The notes: generated from the letters alone by a model not told the origin. Shown: positions 16,301 to 25,023, counted from the first letter of the stretch. The stretch is 64,000 nt of DNA from Verrucomicrobiales bacterium (GCA_024636835.1 JAGXGH010000027.1:33942-97941), one strand, 5' to 3'. Translations and numbers: made by a program.

Positions 16301-17172
16301 TATTCGAACGGGGATTTAGGTTCTCCGTTAGTTGCCGGCCTTAGACCGATCTGCGGATCTTGGATCATTTTGACCAGAAACGTTACCCCCTCTTGGGAGT
16401 GAAGCTCAGTAAACCCGCACCTAAGGTAAAACCGCAACGCACGCTGGTTGCCATCCGTCACCTCGGCCTTCACGGCTGCATAAGAATGCCGTGCCGCCCA
16501 ATCGAAGAGATGGCCCAACAAAGCCTCCCCCACCCCGCTTCTCCTGTGGGACGGGGCGATCCACATCTGTATCAGCTCCCCGTGACTTGAGATTTCCGTA
16601 TCACGATACAGCGCTGCCAAGCCCACTGGCCCGCCATCTTCAACGATAAAGATGGCGCGATCGCCACCATCTGCAGCTTCATCGGCCTGGTTAGCCCAGC
16701 TCTCCATGCTTCGGCCAAGCGCGGCCTCGTAGCTCGATGAGAATGCCTCCGGTGATTCTCGAAGGGCCTCCAATCTTACGGATCGGTAGAGCTCAGCTTC
16801 ACCAACGGCAAGCCGACGAATCGCGTATGTTTTCTCCCCATTCATCAGTCGTTCTTTCCGAGAACTAGTTGTTTGCCCGTTAGTGTATCGAAAGCTATCG
16901 CCCCCCATAGCCCAGCAATAAGCGAAACGAGAAACTTCCTCGCGCAACTCGTCTTGCAGCCCGAAAAAATCTCTTAGATCCAGTTCTTCGGGCTCCAGCC
17001 CAAGGCGAATCAACCCTTCGTATTCGCGGTCGAACACGGACTTCCGCTTCACAGGATCAGTCCAACAATCGTGGGCATTTTGAATCACCGCCACCCGGTT
17101 GTTCCGGGCATTAGGTTCTAGAAACTTCTCTGGCTGGTCGCCCTGAAGATAAGATGAGAGATAAAGTTTCAT
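16300..17172 (-). CDS. Peptidase-S51-like fragment fused to a GNAT acetyltransferase
   Basis: 290 residues in two unlike parts. Residues 1-~93 (MKLYLSSYLQGD..., VAVIQNAHD, CWAMGGDSF) match the start of peptidase E (S51), but the frame leaves that family before the catalytic Ser region. Residues ~108-275 are a complete GNAT domain: MNGEKTYAIRRLAVGEAELYR at the start, and the acetyl-CoA loop WIAPSHRRSGVGEALLGHL. The GNAT probably starts on its own at the ATG near 16845 (MNGEK). The open linker suggests a cassette-type deletion joined two genes rather than a designed fusion. Confidence 0.7.
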   Translation of the reverse strand: MKLYLSSYLQGDQPEKFLEPNARNNRVAVIQNAHDCWTDPVKRKSVFDREYEGLIRLGLEPEELDLRDFFGLQDELREEVSRFAYCWAMGGDSFRYTNGQTTSSRKERLMNGEKTYAIRRLAVGEAELYRSVRLEALRESPEAFSSSYEAALGRSMESWANQADEAADGGDRAIFIVEDGGPVGLAALYRDTEISSHGELIQMWIAPSHRRSGVGEALLGHLFDWAARHSYAAVKAEVTDGNQRALRFYLRCGFTELHSQEGVTFLVKMIQDPQIGLRPATNGEPKSPFE

Positions 17173-17253
17173 GCGTTGTTCGTTCGGTAATGAGGCTAAA
17201 AAAATACTCCTTTAATGTCTCAAAACGGAAGCAATTGGAGAATTATTTTTCGG

Positions 17254-17799
17254 CTACTTTTCCGGCGACGTATCTAGCAGCAAGGCATACACCTCATGGT
17301 CTAGCCAACGATCATAGACTTTCTCTGCACGCTGCAATGTGCCTTCACGAGTAAAGCCGAGACGCTCCGGGATTGCTCTGCTTCTGTGGTTTTCGGTCGC
17401 ACAACGGATGTCAACTTTCTGCAACCCAAGCTCGTCCCGAGCTATCGAAATCAGATCTGAGACGACCCGCGTCATGATTCCTCTGCCGTTGTATTCCTCC
17501 GCCAGCCAATACCCGATGTAGCCAATTCCGTTCACGGCATCGATCTGGTTGAACCCCGCAACTCCCGCCACTGATTCGCCTGAGAAAATCGTGACATGGA
17601 TCGCTTCGCCACGCGCAAAGCGCTGCAATTGTTCACGTATGAACTCCCTGGTATCATCGGCACTGGTGGTGCCGTCCAGCCATGGGAGCCATTGCCGCAA
17701 GAACTCACGGTTCGCGTCTGTCACAGCAAATATCTCATCCGCATACTTGGGAAGAGAAAGCCTGATCTCGATGTCGGGTGTGATTTTTCGGGAAAACAT
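17254..17799 (-). CDS. RimJ/RimL-type GNAT acetyltransferase
   Basis: 181 residues from the ATG at 17799 (MFSRKITPDIEIRL). The layout is that of the Ala/Ser/aminoglycoside N-acetyltransferases of the RimL/YdaF group: FLRQWLPWLD, a central GYIGYWLAEEYNGRGIMTRVV acetyl-CoA-binding loop (Q/RxxGxG variant), and ENHRSRAIPERLGFTREGTLQ at the end. The substrate is unknown. The frame can be extended to a GTG at 17823, inside the preceding deaminase gene. Confidence 0.87.
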   Translation of the reverse strand: MFSRKITPDIEIRLSLPKYADEIFAVTDANREFLRQWLPWLDGTTSADDTREFIREQLQRFARGEAIHVTIFSGESVAGVAGFNQIDAVNGIGYIGYWLAEEYNGRGIMTRVVSDLISIARDELGLQKVDIRCATENHRSRAIPERLGFTREGTLQRAEKVYDRWLDHEVYALLLDTSPEK

Positions 17800-17812
17800 T
17801 TCTTGAATGGAG

Positions 17813-18241
17813 TTAAAGTTCACCGCCCCCTGAATTGGAGGAGCGCTCTGAGGGTTCTATTAGCCAGTGCTCGGGGAGAAGGTCGCGAAGCCGCACAACA
17901 CGACCCTGATCCAAGATGACTTCGCAATCCGCATTCAGCGGATCGATCTGTAGCAAGAATTCCCGGCAGCGGCCACAGGGCGCCAGAACGCAATCGTCGG
18001 CAACGGCTACAATTGCGGAAATCCTCGTCTCGCCACCCTTGATCATTTCGGCTGCCGCCGCATGCTCCGCACAGAATCCGATTCCACAACTCAGGTCGAT
18101 GCAAACACCTGTGTATATTCGCCCTGAGCTGGATCGGATGGCAGATGCGACAGTGGCTGCTGAGAAATCTTCTCGCCCAAGGATCATCTCGCGAACCAAT
18201 GGCTGTGCAATATCTATGAGCTGTTGGTGATCTGGTGTCAT
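17813..18241 (-). CDS. Cytidine/blasticidin-type deaminase
   Basis: 142 residues. The zinc site is CAEHAAAAEMI (catalytic Glu after Cys) and PCGRCREFL (two Cys ligands), with GIYTGVCIDLS-like strand RIYTGVCIDL before it. This matches the tetrameric cytidine deaminase family; the LSCGIGFCAEHAA form is close to the blasticidin-S-deaminase-like branch. It hydrolyses the amino group of cytidine or a related nucleoside. The gene ends 14 bp before the next ATG. Confidence 0.88.
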   Translation of the reverse strand: MTPDHQQLIDIAQPLVREMILGREDFSAATVASAIRSSSGRIYTGVCIDLSCGIGFCAEHAAAAEMIKGGETRISAIVAVADDCVLAPCGRCREFLLQIDPLNADCEVILDQGRVVRLRDLLPEHWLIEPSERSSNSGGGEL

Positions 18242-18264
18242 TTTCTGATCGCAATTGCTTCGCT

Positions 18265-18285
18265 ATGATCGACCGGGTCGATCAT
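18265..18285. repeat. 10 bp-stem perfect hairpin
   Basis: atgatcgaccgggtcgatcat is a perfect palindrome between the alpha/beta-hydrolase gene and the deaminase gene. There is no T-run, so it may be a weak terminator or a degenerate recombination site. Confidence 0.5.
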
Positions 18286-18298
18286 TCTGGGCTACGGT

Positions 18299-19321
18299 TT
18301 ACTTCTTGGAGATGGTTACCTCGTCGGAACTCGTCACTCCCAGCTTCTTCGCGAGGTTGCCCCCATTGATTTGAAGAACAAGAAATCCATCGGGAGAGAG
18401 ATATGCGGCGCCTTTGCCCTGAGGCAGGAGACTGTAGTGTTGAATGAGAGTGACGGCTTCGGTGGCATCTCCTGCGCTCACGATGAGCGTGTCCTTCAGC
18501 TTCGCGTTGAGTGTCTCAAGGTCATCGGAGACAAAGGAAGTGGTGAGATTGCCCCAAGATTCGCTGAGATGCGTGATACTTCCGGTCATTGAAATTCTCG
18601 CGGTGGAAGGGTGTTCGGGAATCGGCTCGGTGGCATCCGTTTCCCTAGCGACATCCTTGCCATCCAACCAGTCATCCAAGCCGTGAATGGCAGCGAGTTT
18701 CTCTCTGTCGCTGGTATTGCAATGCCCCTTCCGCTCGACTTTCCAAAGTGCCGCAAACTCGTTTCCCGCCTTCTTGAAGTAGGTCTCTGACATCGGGCGG
18801 TTGGCTTCCTGGTTGATGAGGAGGATAAGCGGAACCTTTGGTGAATATTTCAGCAAAGGGCTCATTTCGTCCTTGGGGTAATCCTGCAAGGCCGAGCCGA
18901 TTCCAATCGCTCCATCGACATTGAGTTTGCCTTCCGCTGCAAGAACCGCGATCTGGCCTCCCATTGAATTGCCCAGAATGTAAGTGCGGCTCGCCTTGCC
19001 ATGAAGCTTGGCAACTTGCTCTTGGAGTGCCTTCAGATCTGCGAAAGCATCGTCAATGATCCAGCCGTTTCTGCGGTAAGAGGTCGAGGCAATGACCCAG
19101 CCCTCATTCGAGAGAGTGGTCTCCATCGTGCCGTCGATTTTGAATTGAGCGCTGAGTGGAGCGTCGACCGGTCGATAGCCATGGGCAAGAAGGAGGACTT
19201 TCCCGTTCGGCTTTTCGGGAGAAAGGATCAGGTAGCGTGCTCCCTCGACCTCGCCTTCATGAACGAGGGGCGCAGCGGAAGAGATTGACGCAATTGCCAG
19301 AAGAATGAAGAGGGCTTTCAT
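18299..19321 (-). CDS. Exported alpha/beta-hydrolase with C-terminal beta domain
   Basis: 340 residues. A signal peptide (MKALFILLAIASISSAAP) is followed by an alpha/beta-hydrolase: LLLAHGYRP oxyanion strand, nucleophile elbow GNSMGGQIA (~residue 118), a possible acid in LILLINQEANRP and a His in VERKGHCNTSD. From ~245 a beta-rich segment (AARISMTGSITHLSESWGNLTTSF) ends with AYLSPDGFLVLQINGGNLAKKLG. It resembles the C-terminal barrel of SAM hydroxide adenosyltransferase (DUF62) proteins. The substrate is unknown. It is larger than its neighbours and could be a chromosomal gene rather than a cassette. Confidence 0.75.
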   Translation of the reverse strand: MKALFILLAIASISSAAPLVHEGEVEGARYLILSPEKPNGKVLLLAHGYRPVDAPLSAQFKIDGTMETTLSNEGWVIASTSYRRNGWIIDDAFADLKALQEQVAKLHGKASRTYILGNSMGGQIAVLAAEGKLNVDGAIGIGSALQDYPKDEMSPLLKYSPKVPLILLINQEANRPMSETYFKKAGNEFAALWKVERKGHCNTSDREKLAAIHGLDDWLDGKDVARETDATEPIPEHPSTARISMTGSITHLSESWGNLTTSFVSDDLETLNAKLKDTLIVSAGDATEAVTLIQHYSLLPQGKGAAYLSPDGFLVLQINGGNLAKKLGVTSSDEVTISKK

Positions 19322-19481
19322 AGAGTATCGTAGGGATTAGATTGGAAGGATTTGGAAAAGAGGAGTCGGATCAATCTCCGCCCACGTCCGTGCCAGCGTG
19401 TTGCTCAACGGCCACCAGACAGCGTCCTGCACGCTAACGGAGCAGCAATGATGGTGCGATATAATCTCAATATCATTTATA

Positions 19482-19540
19482 GGCAACGTGGAGGATAGCC
19501 GATGGCTAGCGTGAAGCGCGAAAGTCATTACGCTACTCTG
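19482..19540 (-). repeat. attC-like site, weak
   Basis: On the minus strand the site ends ATCCTCCACGTTGCC and contains the small hairpin tagcc/ggcta. It shares the 12-mer AACGTGGAGGAT (plus strand, 19485-19496) with the site at 20849. The ~160 bp between it and the hydrolase gene hold only a 23-codon frame, perhaps a lost cassette. Confidence 0.4.
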
Positions 19541-20306
19541 ACTGGTTGGCCCTTTCTTTCTTCTTTGCTACAATGATCTGTTTGATGGAATTGGAAGAAA
19601 CCTGGTCTTTTTGGTAATTGCCGTGCTTTTCTGTGACTTCGAATCCACAATGATTCAACAATGCTTCTAATTCTTGGGGGAAATACATCCTCATATTCAG
19701 GTAACCCTTGGATACCGTTCCATCTGATCTGGTGTGAAACGTAGTAACTCGACGGATCTGCAAATGATTTTCATAGATCGCAGTTGCTGTAACCTCGATC
19801 TTTCCTTCTCCGTCTGGATCATCGTACTCTGAAAGAGTTTCTACATCGTCACTGCTCTTTGAAAGTATCGAAATCGCCGGTACGAATGCGTCGATGACAA
19901 ACGCTCCATCGTCATCTAGATGGTTGAAGACTGCACGAAAACACTTTTCCGCTTCCCGGTAATCCATCAAGTGAGCTAAGTTGTTCGATGGAAGGATGAT
20001 TGTCTTGAACTTTTCTTCCTCCTTGAACTCAGTCATGTCGCCGAGCTTGAAACAAACCGGAAGGTTTCGATTTTGTGTCTTCGCCCGTGCGTGCTCCAGC
20101 ATCGCTTCTGATAGGTCTATTCCAGTTATTTTACAATCAGCCTCAGCAAGGGGAATCGTGATCTTTCCGGTTCCGCATCCCAGCTCCAAAATGGGTGTTC
20201 CGTAGGTGGCTACGATATTGAGCCAGAAGGACATGTCCGGATCACCGAACAAGCAATCGTAGTGTCGTCCATCGCGGTAGATATGATCTATGTCATCAAT
20301 TTTCAT
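19533..20306 (-). CDS. Class I SAM-dependent methyltransferase
   Basis: About 257 residues from the ATG at 20306. Motif I is ILELGCGTGKITIPLA, motif II contains GIDLSEAMLEHARAK, and motif III/IV are FKTIILPSNNLAHL and GAFVIDAF, the standard Rossmann methyltransferase. The methyl acceptor is unknown. I prefer the ATG at 20306 to the TTG at 20318 because the latter falls in the attC-like crossover sequence. Single-gene unit between two attC-like repeats. Confidence 0.85.
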   Translation of the reverse strand: MKIDDIDHIYRDGRHYDCLFGDPDMSFWLNIVATYGTPILELGCGTGKITIPLAEADCKITGIDLSEAMLEHARAKTQNRNLPVCFKLGDMTEFKEEEKFKTIILPSNNLAHLMDYREAEKCFRAVFNHLDDDGAFVIDAFVPAISILSKSSDDVETLSEYDDPDGEGKIEVTATAIYENHLQIRRVTTFHTRSDGTVSKGYLNMRMYFPQELEALLNHCGFEVTEKHGNYQKDQVSSNSIKQIIVAKKKERANQSE

Positions 20307-20312
20307 TTTAAT

Positions 20313-20402
20313 GGCCAACGATAGAGTGGATGCACCCGCGGCGGGAAGCCCGAATTCAACTTGCAGGCTTATCGCCGGTTACATCCTACGACTTGTTAGG
20401 AT
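20313..20402 (-). repeat. attC-like site, best candidate
   Basis: A 90 bp imperfect inverted repeat. On the minus strand it begins TCCTAACAAGTCGTAGGATG and ends TGCATCCACTCTATCGTTGG. The outer boxes CCTAAC and GTTGGC, the inner GGATG/CATCC arms and a GC-rich centre give the layout of an integron attC. The stop codon of the YunG-like gene (20386-20388) lies inside it and the methyltransferase ATG follows 7 bp beyond, as in cassettes. Confidence 0.6.
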
Positions 20403-20820
20403 TGAGTTTGCATATCGTTGCTTCAACCTGTTGATTCTGAGGGGAAATATGGCGATTAACGCGCTCAATGAGCAGAGAGACTCGATCGACCGTTTCTTGA
20501 CTATCTCCGAGTGATTCTCGCTCTCTTACTCTCCAGTTCTTGACCTCTGTGCCGTCAGGGAACTGCTGCCATGTGAGATCAATATGACGCTCTACTCCGT
20601 CAGTCAGTAGTAGATTCCAAAAATGCTTCTCAAAGCTCTTACCTGTCCAGACCTCTCCTTCAACAATCTCAACTTCTGGGAAGTAGAACTGAATGACGCG
20701 TGAAGTTGGGTAGCATTGCCCTAAAGCCGGGTTGCCTTCTCGTAGAGCCATCTGGTATGATGTCTTCTCATCCCAAGACGCTTCAAGAGCTTCGCGTATT
20801 TGATCTAGATTGATTTCCAC
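20386..20820 (-). CDS. YunG family protein
   Basis: 144 residues matching YunG-like proteins. It has an N-terminal helix with SWDEKTSYQ, then NPALGQCYPTSRVIQFYFP, EKHFWNLLLTDGVERHIDLTWQQFP. The conserved Cys, His and Asp in GQC, KHFWN and IDLT suggest a papain/transglutaminase-like arrangement, but the family's function is not established. Single-gene unit with its stop inside an attC-like repeat. Confidence 0.75.
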   Translation of the reverse strand: MEINLDQIREALEASWDEKTSYQMALREGNPALGQCYPTSRVIQFYFPEVEIVEGEVWTGKSFEKHFWNLLLTDGVERHIDLTWQQFPDGTEVKNWRVRERESLGDSQETVDRVSLLIERVNRHISPQNQQVEATICKLNPNKS

Positions 20821-20848
20821 GTGATGCGAACGACGAGATTTATTTTAT

Positions 20849-20912
20849 CCTAACGTGGAGGATGATCACGTAGAGGAGCGCAGCGACTCGGAGTTGATCA
20901 CTCCGTCTTGAT
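20849..20912 (-). repeat. attC-like site
   Basis: On the minus strand the site has arms GGAGTGATCA and TGATCATCCTCC around a GC-rich centre and ends CACGTTAGGA. The internal string actcCGAGTcGctgcg is shared with the site at 26978 (CTCCGAGTAGTGCTGCGG), so both derive from one repeat family. Confidence 0.5.
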
Positions 20913-20922
20913 CTGCTCTCTC

Positions 20923-21576
20923 TTATACTTTGGTAATAGCGTCTTCAATTAATGCAACCGAATCTACTATACCATCAACTTCTTGAGGAACATCAAAGTG
21001 CGGATTACTGACCCAAATCACTTTCATTCCTAGTTTCTTTGCGGGTTTGAGGTCGTTTTCAGGATTATCGCCGATAAAAATAGCATTACTAGCGTCGCAA
21101 CCTAGCTCCCTCAAACATGATACAAAAATCTTCGGATCTGGTTTTTTAGCGCCAAACTCTTCAGAAATCTTAATGACCTGAAATAGATGTCTGATACCTA
21201 GATGGTCTATTTTTGCATTCTGGCATTTCGCTCGACCGTTCGTAACGATTGCGAGAGAGTATCTTTTAGAAAGCTCTTCCAAGACTTCCTTTACTCCATT
21301 GAAAGGAACTGCCTCTCGGCCATAGTTCTCTTTAAAATCCGAGAATAGATCCTTTGCAGAACTAGTATCCCCTAAAAGTTCCTCGCACGCGAGTTCATAC
21401 GCTTTAAGTTTATTCTCATAACCGTTTTTTTGGTGACGAATGACTGATGTGACATATGCATCGACAGGGAGATTGATGGTTGGGTGGAATCTATGAATTT
21501 GCTCGATCAGAAATCTTCGCATTGTTTCTCCACGATCGACTATGGTTTCGTCGAGATCAAATAGGAGCGCTTTCAT
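20923..21576 (-). CDS. HAD-superfamily hydrolase
   Basis: 217 residues from the ATG at 21576. Motif I is LLFDLDETIVDRG (nucleophilic Asp), motif II VTNGRAKCQ, motif III Lys in AKKPDPKIF, and motif IV IFIGDNPENDL. The cap of ~100 residues between motifs I and II makes it subfamily IA, close to the YjjG/phosphoglycolate phosphatase group. It dephosphorylates a small metabolite, identity unknown. The upstream extension (MLIVCKR) lies in the preceding repeat-like spacer. Confidence 0.88.
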   Translation of the reverse strand: MKALLFDLDETIVDRGETMRRFLIEQIHRFHPTINLPVDAYVTSVIRHQKNGYENKLKAYELACEELLGDTSSAKDLFSDFKENYGREAVPFNGVKEVLEELSKRYSLAIVTNGRAKCQNAKIDHLGIRHLFQVIKISEEFGAKKPDPKIFVSCLRELGCDASNAIFIGDNPENDLKPAKKLGMKVIWVSNPHFDVPQEVDGIVDSVALIEDAITKV

Positions 21577-21654
21577 TCTTTTGCAGACGATTAGCATGAC
21601 AGACGTTTTGCAACGTGCGAAGCGCGGTGTGAAACTTAGTTGTCGATGCTCTTG

Positions 21655-22233
21655 TTATCCAGCCTCTCTGCTGGCTCTGTTTGCCTTCCTTTCATCTCTG
21701 GTGATACTGAAATAGGAGACTTCCTTCTCTTCATCGCCAAACTTTGCAAAGTGATGATTAGCCGTCTTCCTGAGAGTCATTCCGCACTTGCGGAGAAGGT
21801 TGACGGTGGCGACGTTCTCCGTAAGTCCCCCACTTTCGATCTCCTGTATGCCATCGACATGGGTAAATGCCCACGAGAGCACAGCCAAGGCAGCCTCTGT
21901 CATTAATCCCTGTTTCCATTCTGATTCGGATAGGACATAGTCGATCCGTCCGGTGGTGATGGATGTCCGCTTGAAAGAGATGCACCCGATGAGAGAGTCA
22001 TCCCTCTTTCGAATTGCCCATGGGCAATTCAAAGACTCGTGCTCCAAGTCCTGATGCGAGAGAGCGTACTCAATCCAGCCTGCTGAGTCGGCAACTGTCT
22101 CGTGGGGTTGCCACGAAGTGTAGCGTGCAACATTCGGATTGGATGCATACGCATAGACCAGCTCTGCATCATCGGGTTTGAACGATGCGAGGCGGAGGCG
22201 GTTGGTGTCAATCTGTGGGAGCTTTTTCATCAT
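21655..22233 (-). CDS. RimJ/RimL-type GNAT acetyltransferase
   Basis: About 192 residues from the ATG at 22233 (MMKKLPQIDTNRLRLASF). The strands RLRLASFKPDDAELVYAYASNP, IGCISFKR, and the GNAT helix QGLMTEAALAVLSWAF are present. ENVATVNLLRKCGMTLRKTA is the typical ending. The acetyl-CoA loop is the W-x-x-G-L-M-T-E form common to RimL-like enzymes. The open frame extends to 22326 but that part has no family match and contains an 8 bp inverted pair CTAGATCC/GGATCTAG with the previous gene's end, perhaps a degenerate recombination site. Confidence 0.82.
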   Translation of the reverse strand: MMKKLPQIDTNRLRLASFKPDDAELVYAYASNPNVARYTSWQPHETVADSAGWIEYALSHQDLEHESLNCPWAIRKRDDSLIGCISFKRTSITTGRIDYVLSESEWKQGLMTEAALAVLSWAFTHVDGIQEIESGGLTENVATVNLLRKCGMTLRKTANHHFAKFGDEEKEVSYFSITRDERKANRASREAG

Positions 22234-22334
22234 GTCTTTGGTTATCGTCCGAGACACGTCGCTAGATCCGAGGTGGCAGTCGCAAACAGGGTAGAGTTTT
22301 GGATCAAATAGGGCCTTTCGACTCATAGCGGGAT

Positions 22335-22781
22335 CTAGTTGGCATCGTCGCCTTGTGCGCCGCTGTCTTGTGTCAGCCGCTTGTGAAGATAGTGTCGAGT
22401 GTGCTCGCCTGTAAATTGATCGAGTGTTCCGTATTCGCTATAGCCAAGTTTCTTGTAGAAACCCAATGCCTGAAAGCTGTATGTGTCGAGCAGCACATTC
22501 TGGCACCCTCGCCTGATTGCTTCTTTCTCGGCGGCATGCATAATCGCAGTTGCTCGGCCTTGGTTTCGATACGGATCAGCAACCCATAAGAATGCGATAT
22601 CGAGATAGTTCCAGAAGGTCTTTCCTGTCAGCCCAGCAACGATCTCTCCACTTTCCAGTCGATCAAAGATGCAGAGAGGCTCAACATCCTTCGGCATGTG
22701 CTTCAGATTAAAGGTTCGAGTCCCTTCAACTACTCGGATCTCGTCCTCTGGACTCGGATCTGATGTCACTTCAAGGCTCAT
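22335..22781 (-). CDS. GNAT acetyltransferase
   Basis: 148 residues. The acetyl-CoA loop is VADPYRNQGRATAIMHAAEKEA and the C-terminal half has VLLDTYSFQALGFYKKLGYSEYGTLDQF, the standard GNAT ending with substrate loop. Similar proteins carry general GNAT annotation without a known substrate. It begins ~30 bp after an attC-like spacer at ~22790-22840 and ends close to the next unit. Confidence 0.87.
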   Translation of the reverse strand: MSLEVTSDPSPEDEIRVVEGTRTFNLKHMPKDVEPLCIFDRLESGEIVAGLTGKTFWNYLDIAFLWVADPYRNQGRATAIMHAAEKEAIRRGCQNVLLDTYSFQALGFYKKLGYSEYGTLDQFTGEHTRHYLHKRLTQDSGAQGDDAN

Positions 22782-22836
22782 TTTTATTGGCGAGACGTTA
22801 TAGGAAAGGCGCCGCCGGTGGGAAGCTCAAAATTGA

Positions 22837-23361
22837 TCAGACGGCTTCCTCGGGGTCGCCATCTCCGCCTCGTTCGCTTCTTAGATTCGATATCATTCTT
22901 GCGACTGTCTTAGGGATATCCACTGGAGGAATTCCGCAAGTGTCAGCGTGCTCTACTAACTCTCTCCATGTGTAGAGAAGAAAATCGGCGGCATCGTAGT
23001 CTGTTCCCCAGGTGACATCGATTAATTCGCTCAAAAATGAGTAACGTTCATCGCGCCTTATTCTGTCCTCAAGCCAGTCGTAAACAGGAATAACGTGGAG
23101 GTGTAAAAGATTGCCAGGCATGACCCCATAACGACTTACAAAGATATGCTTGGGGTTGAACGTTGTTTTGATTGCGTTTGTCGCCGCTGCAACTATTTCG
23201 CCAAATTCGGCTAAGCCTTCGGAACTGACGTCCGAAAATTCGTTTACTTCAGAGCCCAGCGCTCCGATCATCAAGTAACCCTGCAGACGCGCATGGATAT
23301 TATGATGAATCCGCCAATGGCTGGTTTCTAGCAGTATGCTTTCTTTTGGTGGAGTAAACAT
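22837..23361 (-). CDS. HIT-family protein
   Basis: 174 residues. The histidine triad is present as LLHLHVIPVYDW (HxHxx form), preceded by the HIT fold strands WRIHHNIHARLQGYLMIGAL and HIFVSRYGVMPGN. The canonical last His of HxHxHxx is replaced, so the catalytic chemistry (nucleotide hydrolase or transferase) may differ from Hint/Fhit. The C-terminal ~60 residues, with LLYTWRELVEHADTCGIP, are an added helical part. Confidence 0.78.
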   Translation of the reverse strand: MFTPPKESILLETSHWRIHHNIHARLQGYLMIGALGSEVNEFSDVSSEGLAEFGEIVAAATNAIKTTFNPKHIFVSRYGVMPGNLLHLHVIPVYDWLEDRIRRDERYSFLSELIDVTWGTDYDAADFLLYTWRELVEHADTCGIPPVDIPKTVARMISNLRSERGGDGDPEEAV

Positions 23362-23489
23362 TTTATAGCGAACAGTTTATTGGATTGATGAGGGAAAGAT
23401 TCAAATGGTTCACCGTGTGAACTTTCCTGATATTTGACATTGAGAAACGGCCGCCCTTCCAAACAACTCTATTTGCAGACTAGTCGGAA

Positions 23490-24041
23490 TTAAGGATTCG
23501 ATTCGATTGTCTGCTGCTCTCGATACCATCGCACTGCAGCAGCCTCGGCATCAATGATCCATTCCGCTTTGCAGTCCGAGTAGGAGTGAGAGTTGTCAGG
23601 GAAAAGGGCGGCGCAACGTCGTTTCTCGGTCTCGTAGTCCGAGGCAATGTCGGGATGGGCTCTGAGGTAATCTCGAAAGGCTAGGTGTCGTTCGACATGA
23701 GGCGATCCCTGAGCGAAGCAGTGAAGTTGCACCATTCTCTTACCCGTATCCGTGTCCTTGGTGAAATAGCGCCGTCCTGTGATCTCGAGCTCTCCCCAAC
23801 CGCGAAAGCTAAGGCGATCGAGTTCGGGCAATGCCACATCGAGGAGATCAAGGTCGTGGGCGACCGCCATGAGATCAATAACCGGCTTGGCCGCGAGTCC
23901 GTGTATCGAGGTGGAACCGATATGATGAATGCTACCAACACGCGTGCCAAAGGCATTGGAAAGCAGTTCGATTTCCTGGTGGGCAAGCTCCGGCCAGGTT
24001 GCGGAATAAGGCTCGATCTCGACTCGGATGGGCGGCGGCAT
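23490..24041 (-). CDS. GrpB-family protein
   Basis: 183 residues matching GrpB/UPF0157 across the length. It starts VEIEPYSATWPELAHQEI, then HHIGSTSIHGLAAKPVIDLM, which is the nucleotidyltransferase-type strand with Ser and two Asp-like positions. VQLHCFAQGSPHVERHLAFRDYLRAHP and Y-x-x-EK-R-R-C follow. The fold is that of nucleotidyltransferases, but biochemical function is uncertain; some members are fused to CoaE. Common as an integron cassette. Confidence 0.9.
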   Translation of the reverse strand: MPPPIRVEIEPYSATWPELAHQEIELLSNAFGTRVGSIHHIGSTSIHGLAAKPVIDLMAVAHDLDLLDVALPELDRLSFRGWGELEITGRRYFTKDTDTGKRMVQLHCFAQGSPHVERHLAFRDYLRAHPDIASDYETEKRRCAALFPDNSHSYSDCKAEWIIDAEAAAVRWYREQQTIESNP

Positions 24042-24090
24042 GGAAAGTCTGGGTGTTGAATCTAAAGGTTATGCATTTCGTGGATGATCA

Positions 24091-25023
24091 TCATCGTGGT
24101 TCTGTTTCGATCCTTCCGAAACTCTTCAAAACCTTCAGCTTTTCTAAGGTCAGAATTCCCGACCATTCTTTCTTAGCGAACTCCCAGGAATCGGGATAAT
24201 TGTCTCCCCAAGACCATGTCGGGTGCCACGCGCCATCCGCCTGCTGGCTTTTCAATTCGTAATCGAGATTTTTGGAGACGGCCTTTTCCATTCCATGCAA
24301 GAAAGGCGACCCAGCGCTGCTTGCGACCTGAAGGGGGCGCAGACAATATCCGCCCCACTCTTCAGGGTCCAATGAGACCGAGCTTGAAATGAGCCGGAAC
24401 AACTGCTGGTGAAGTTCCGAACGCTTTTCCTCCGACAGGTTTTTCGTTTCCAGCAGTCTCAAGCAACATATCAGATCATGCATTTCGATTGATTTAGCCG
24501 AACCCAGGACATCAAGAATACGTTTCCACATCTCATCCACGTAATCCGGTTCAGCATAGTCGATCATGATACCGAGAATCTCGGCGGTGGGATTCAGCGA
24601 GAACGCTCTGTATTCTTGTTCCCGCCCTTCTTGTTTCCACCATGGCGCGTGGGCTGCGGTCTCCGCCGACTTGGGAATGATTCTCCAGTGGAGCTCACTT
24701 TGATTCAAAGTCCCCGCCAGATACACAACTGCCTTCCGGATCATTTCGTGATCCCGAGACACTTCATGATCACGCATGATCTGAAATGCAATCGAAGTGC
24801 ATAGCACGGAACTTTCAGGTGTGCGCAAGTCGGGCTCCAAGGCATGACCAAAACCGCCATCGGCGTTTTGGAATTTCGCAAGTTCCCTCAAGACCTTGGA
24901 GATGTCCGAACCGTAAAAAATGCTTTCGAAGCGAACTACTTCCAGCGGTCGCGCTTCCGATCTCAAGAAGGCACCGGCTTGTTCGAAGGCTGTCGGACTT
25001 AAATATTCTTCTCTTTCTTGCAT
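24091..25023 (-). CDS. Alpha/alpha-toroid protein (prenyltransferase/terpene cyclase-like)
   Basis: About 310 residues from the ATG at 25023 (MQEREEYLSPTAF). The repeats LAKFQNADGGFGHALEPDLRTPESS and LKSQQADGAWHPTWSWGDNYPDSW are QW-type motifs seen in squalene-cyclase/prenyltransferase toroids. No DxDD or zinc site of the true cyclases or prenyltransferases is visible, so an enzyme activity is not supported. The frame is open to 25131, but that stretch overlaps the reconstructed end of the upstream methyltransferase and is unlikely to be translated. Confidence 0.7.
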   Translation of the reverse strand: MQEREEYLSPTAFEQAGAFLRSEARPLEVVRFESIFYGSDISKVLRELAKFQNADGGFGHALEPDLRTPESSVLCTSIAFQIMRDHEVSRDHEMIRKAVVYLAGTLNQSELHWRIIPKSAETAAHAPWWKQEGREQEYRAFSLNPTAEILGIMIDYAEPDYVDEMWKRILDVLGSAKSIEMHDLICCLRLLETKNLSEEKRSELHQQLFRLISSSVSLDPEEWGGYCLRPLQVASSAGSPFLHGMEKAVSKNLDYELKSQQADGAWHPTWSWGDNYPDSWEFAKKEWSGILTLEKLKVLKSFGRIETEPR

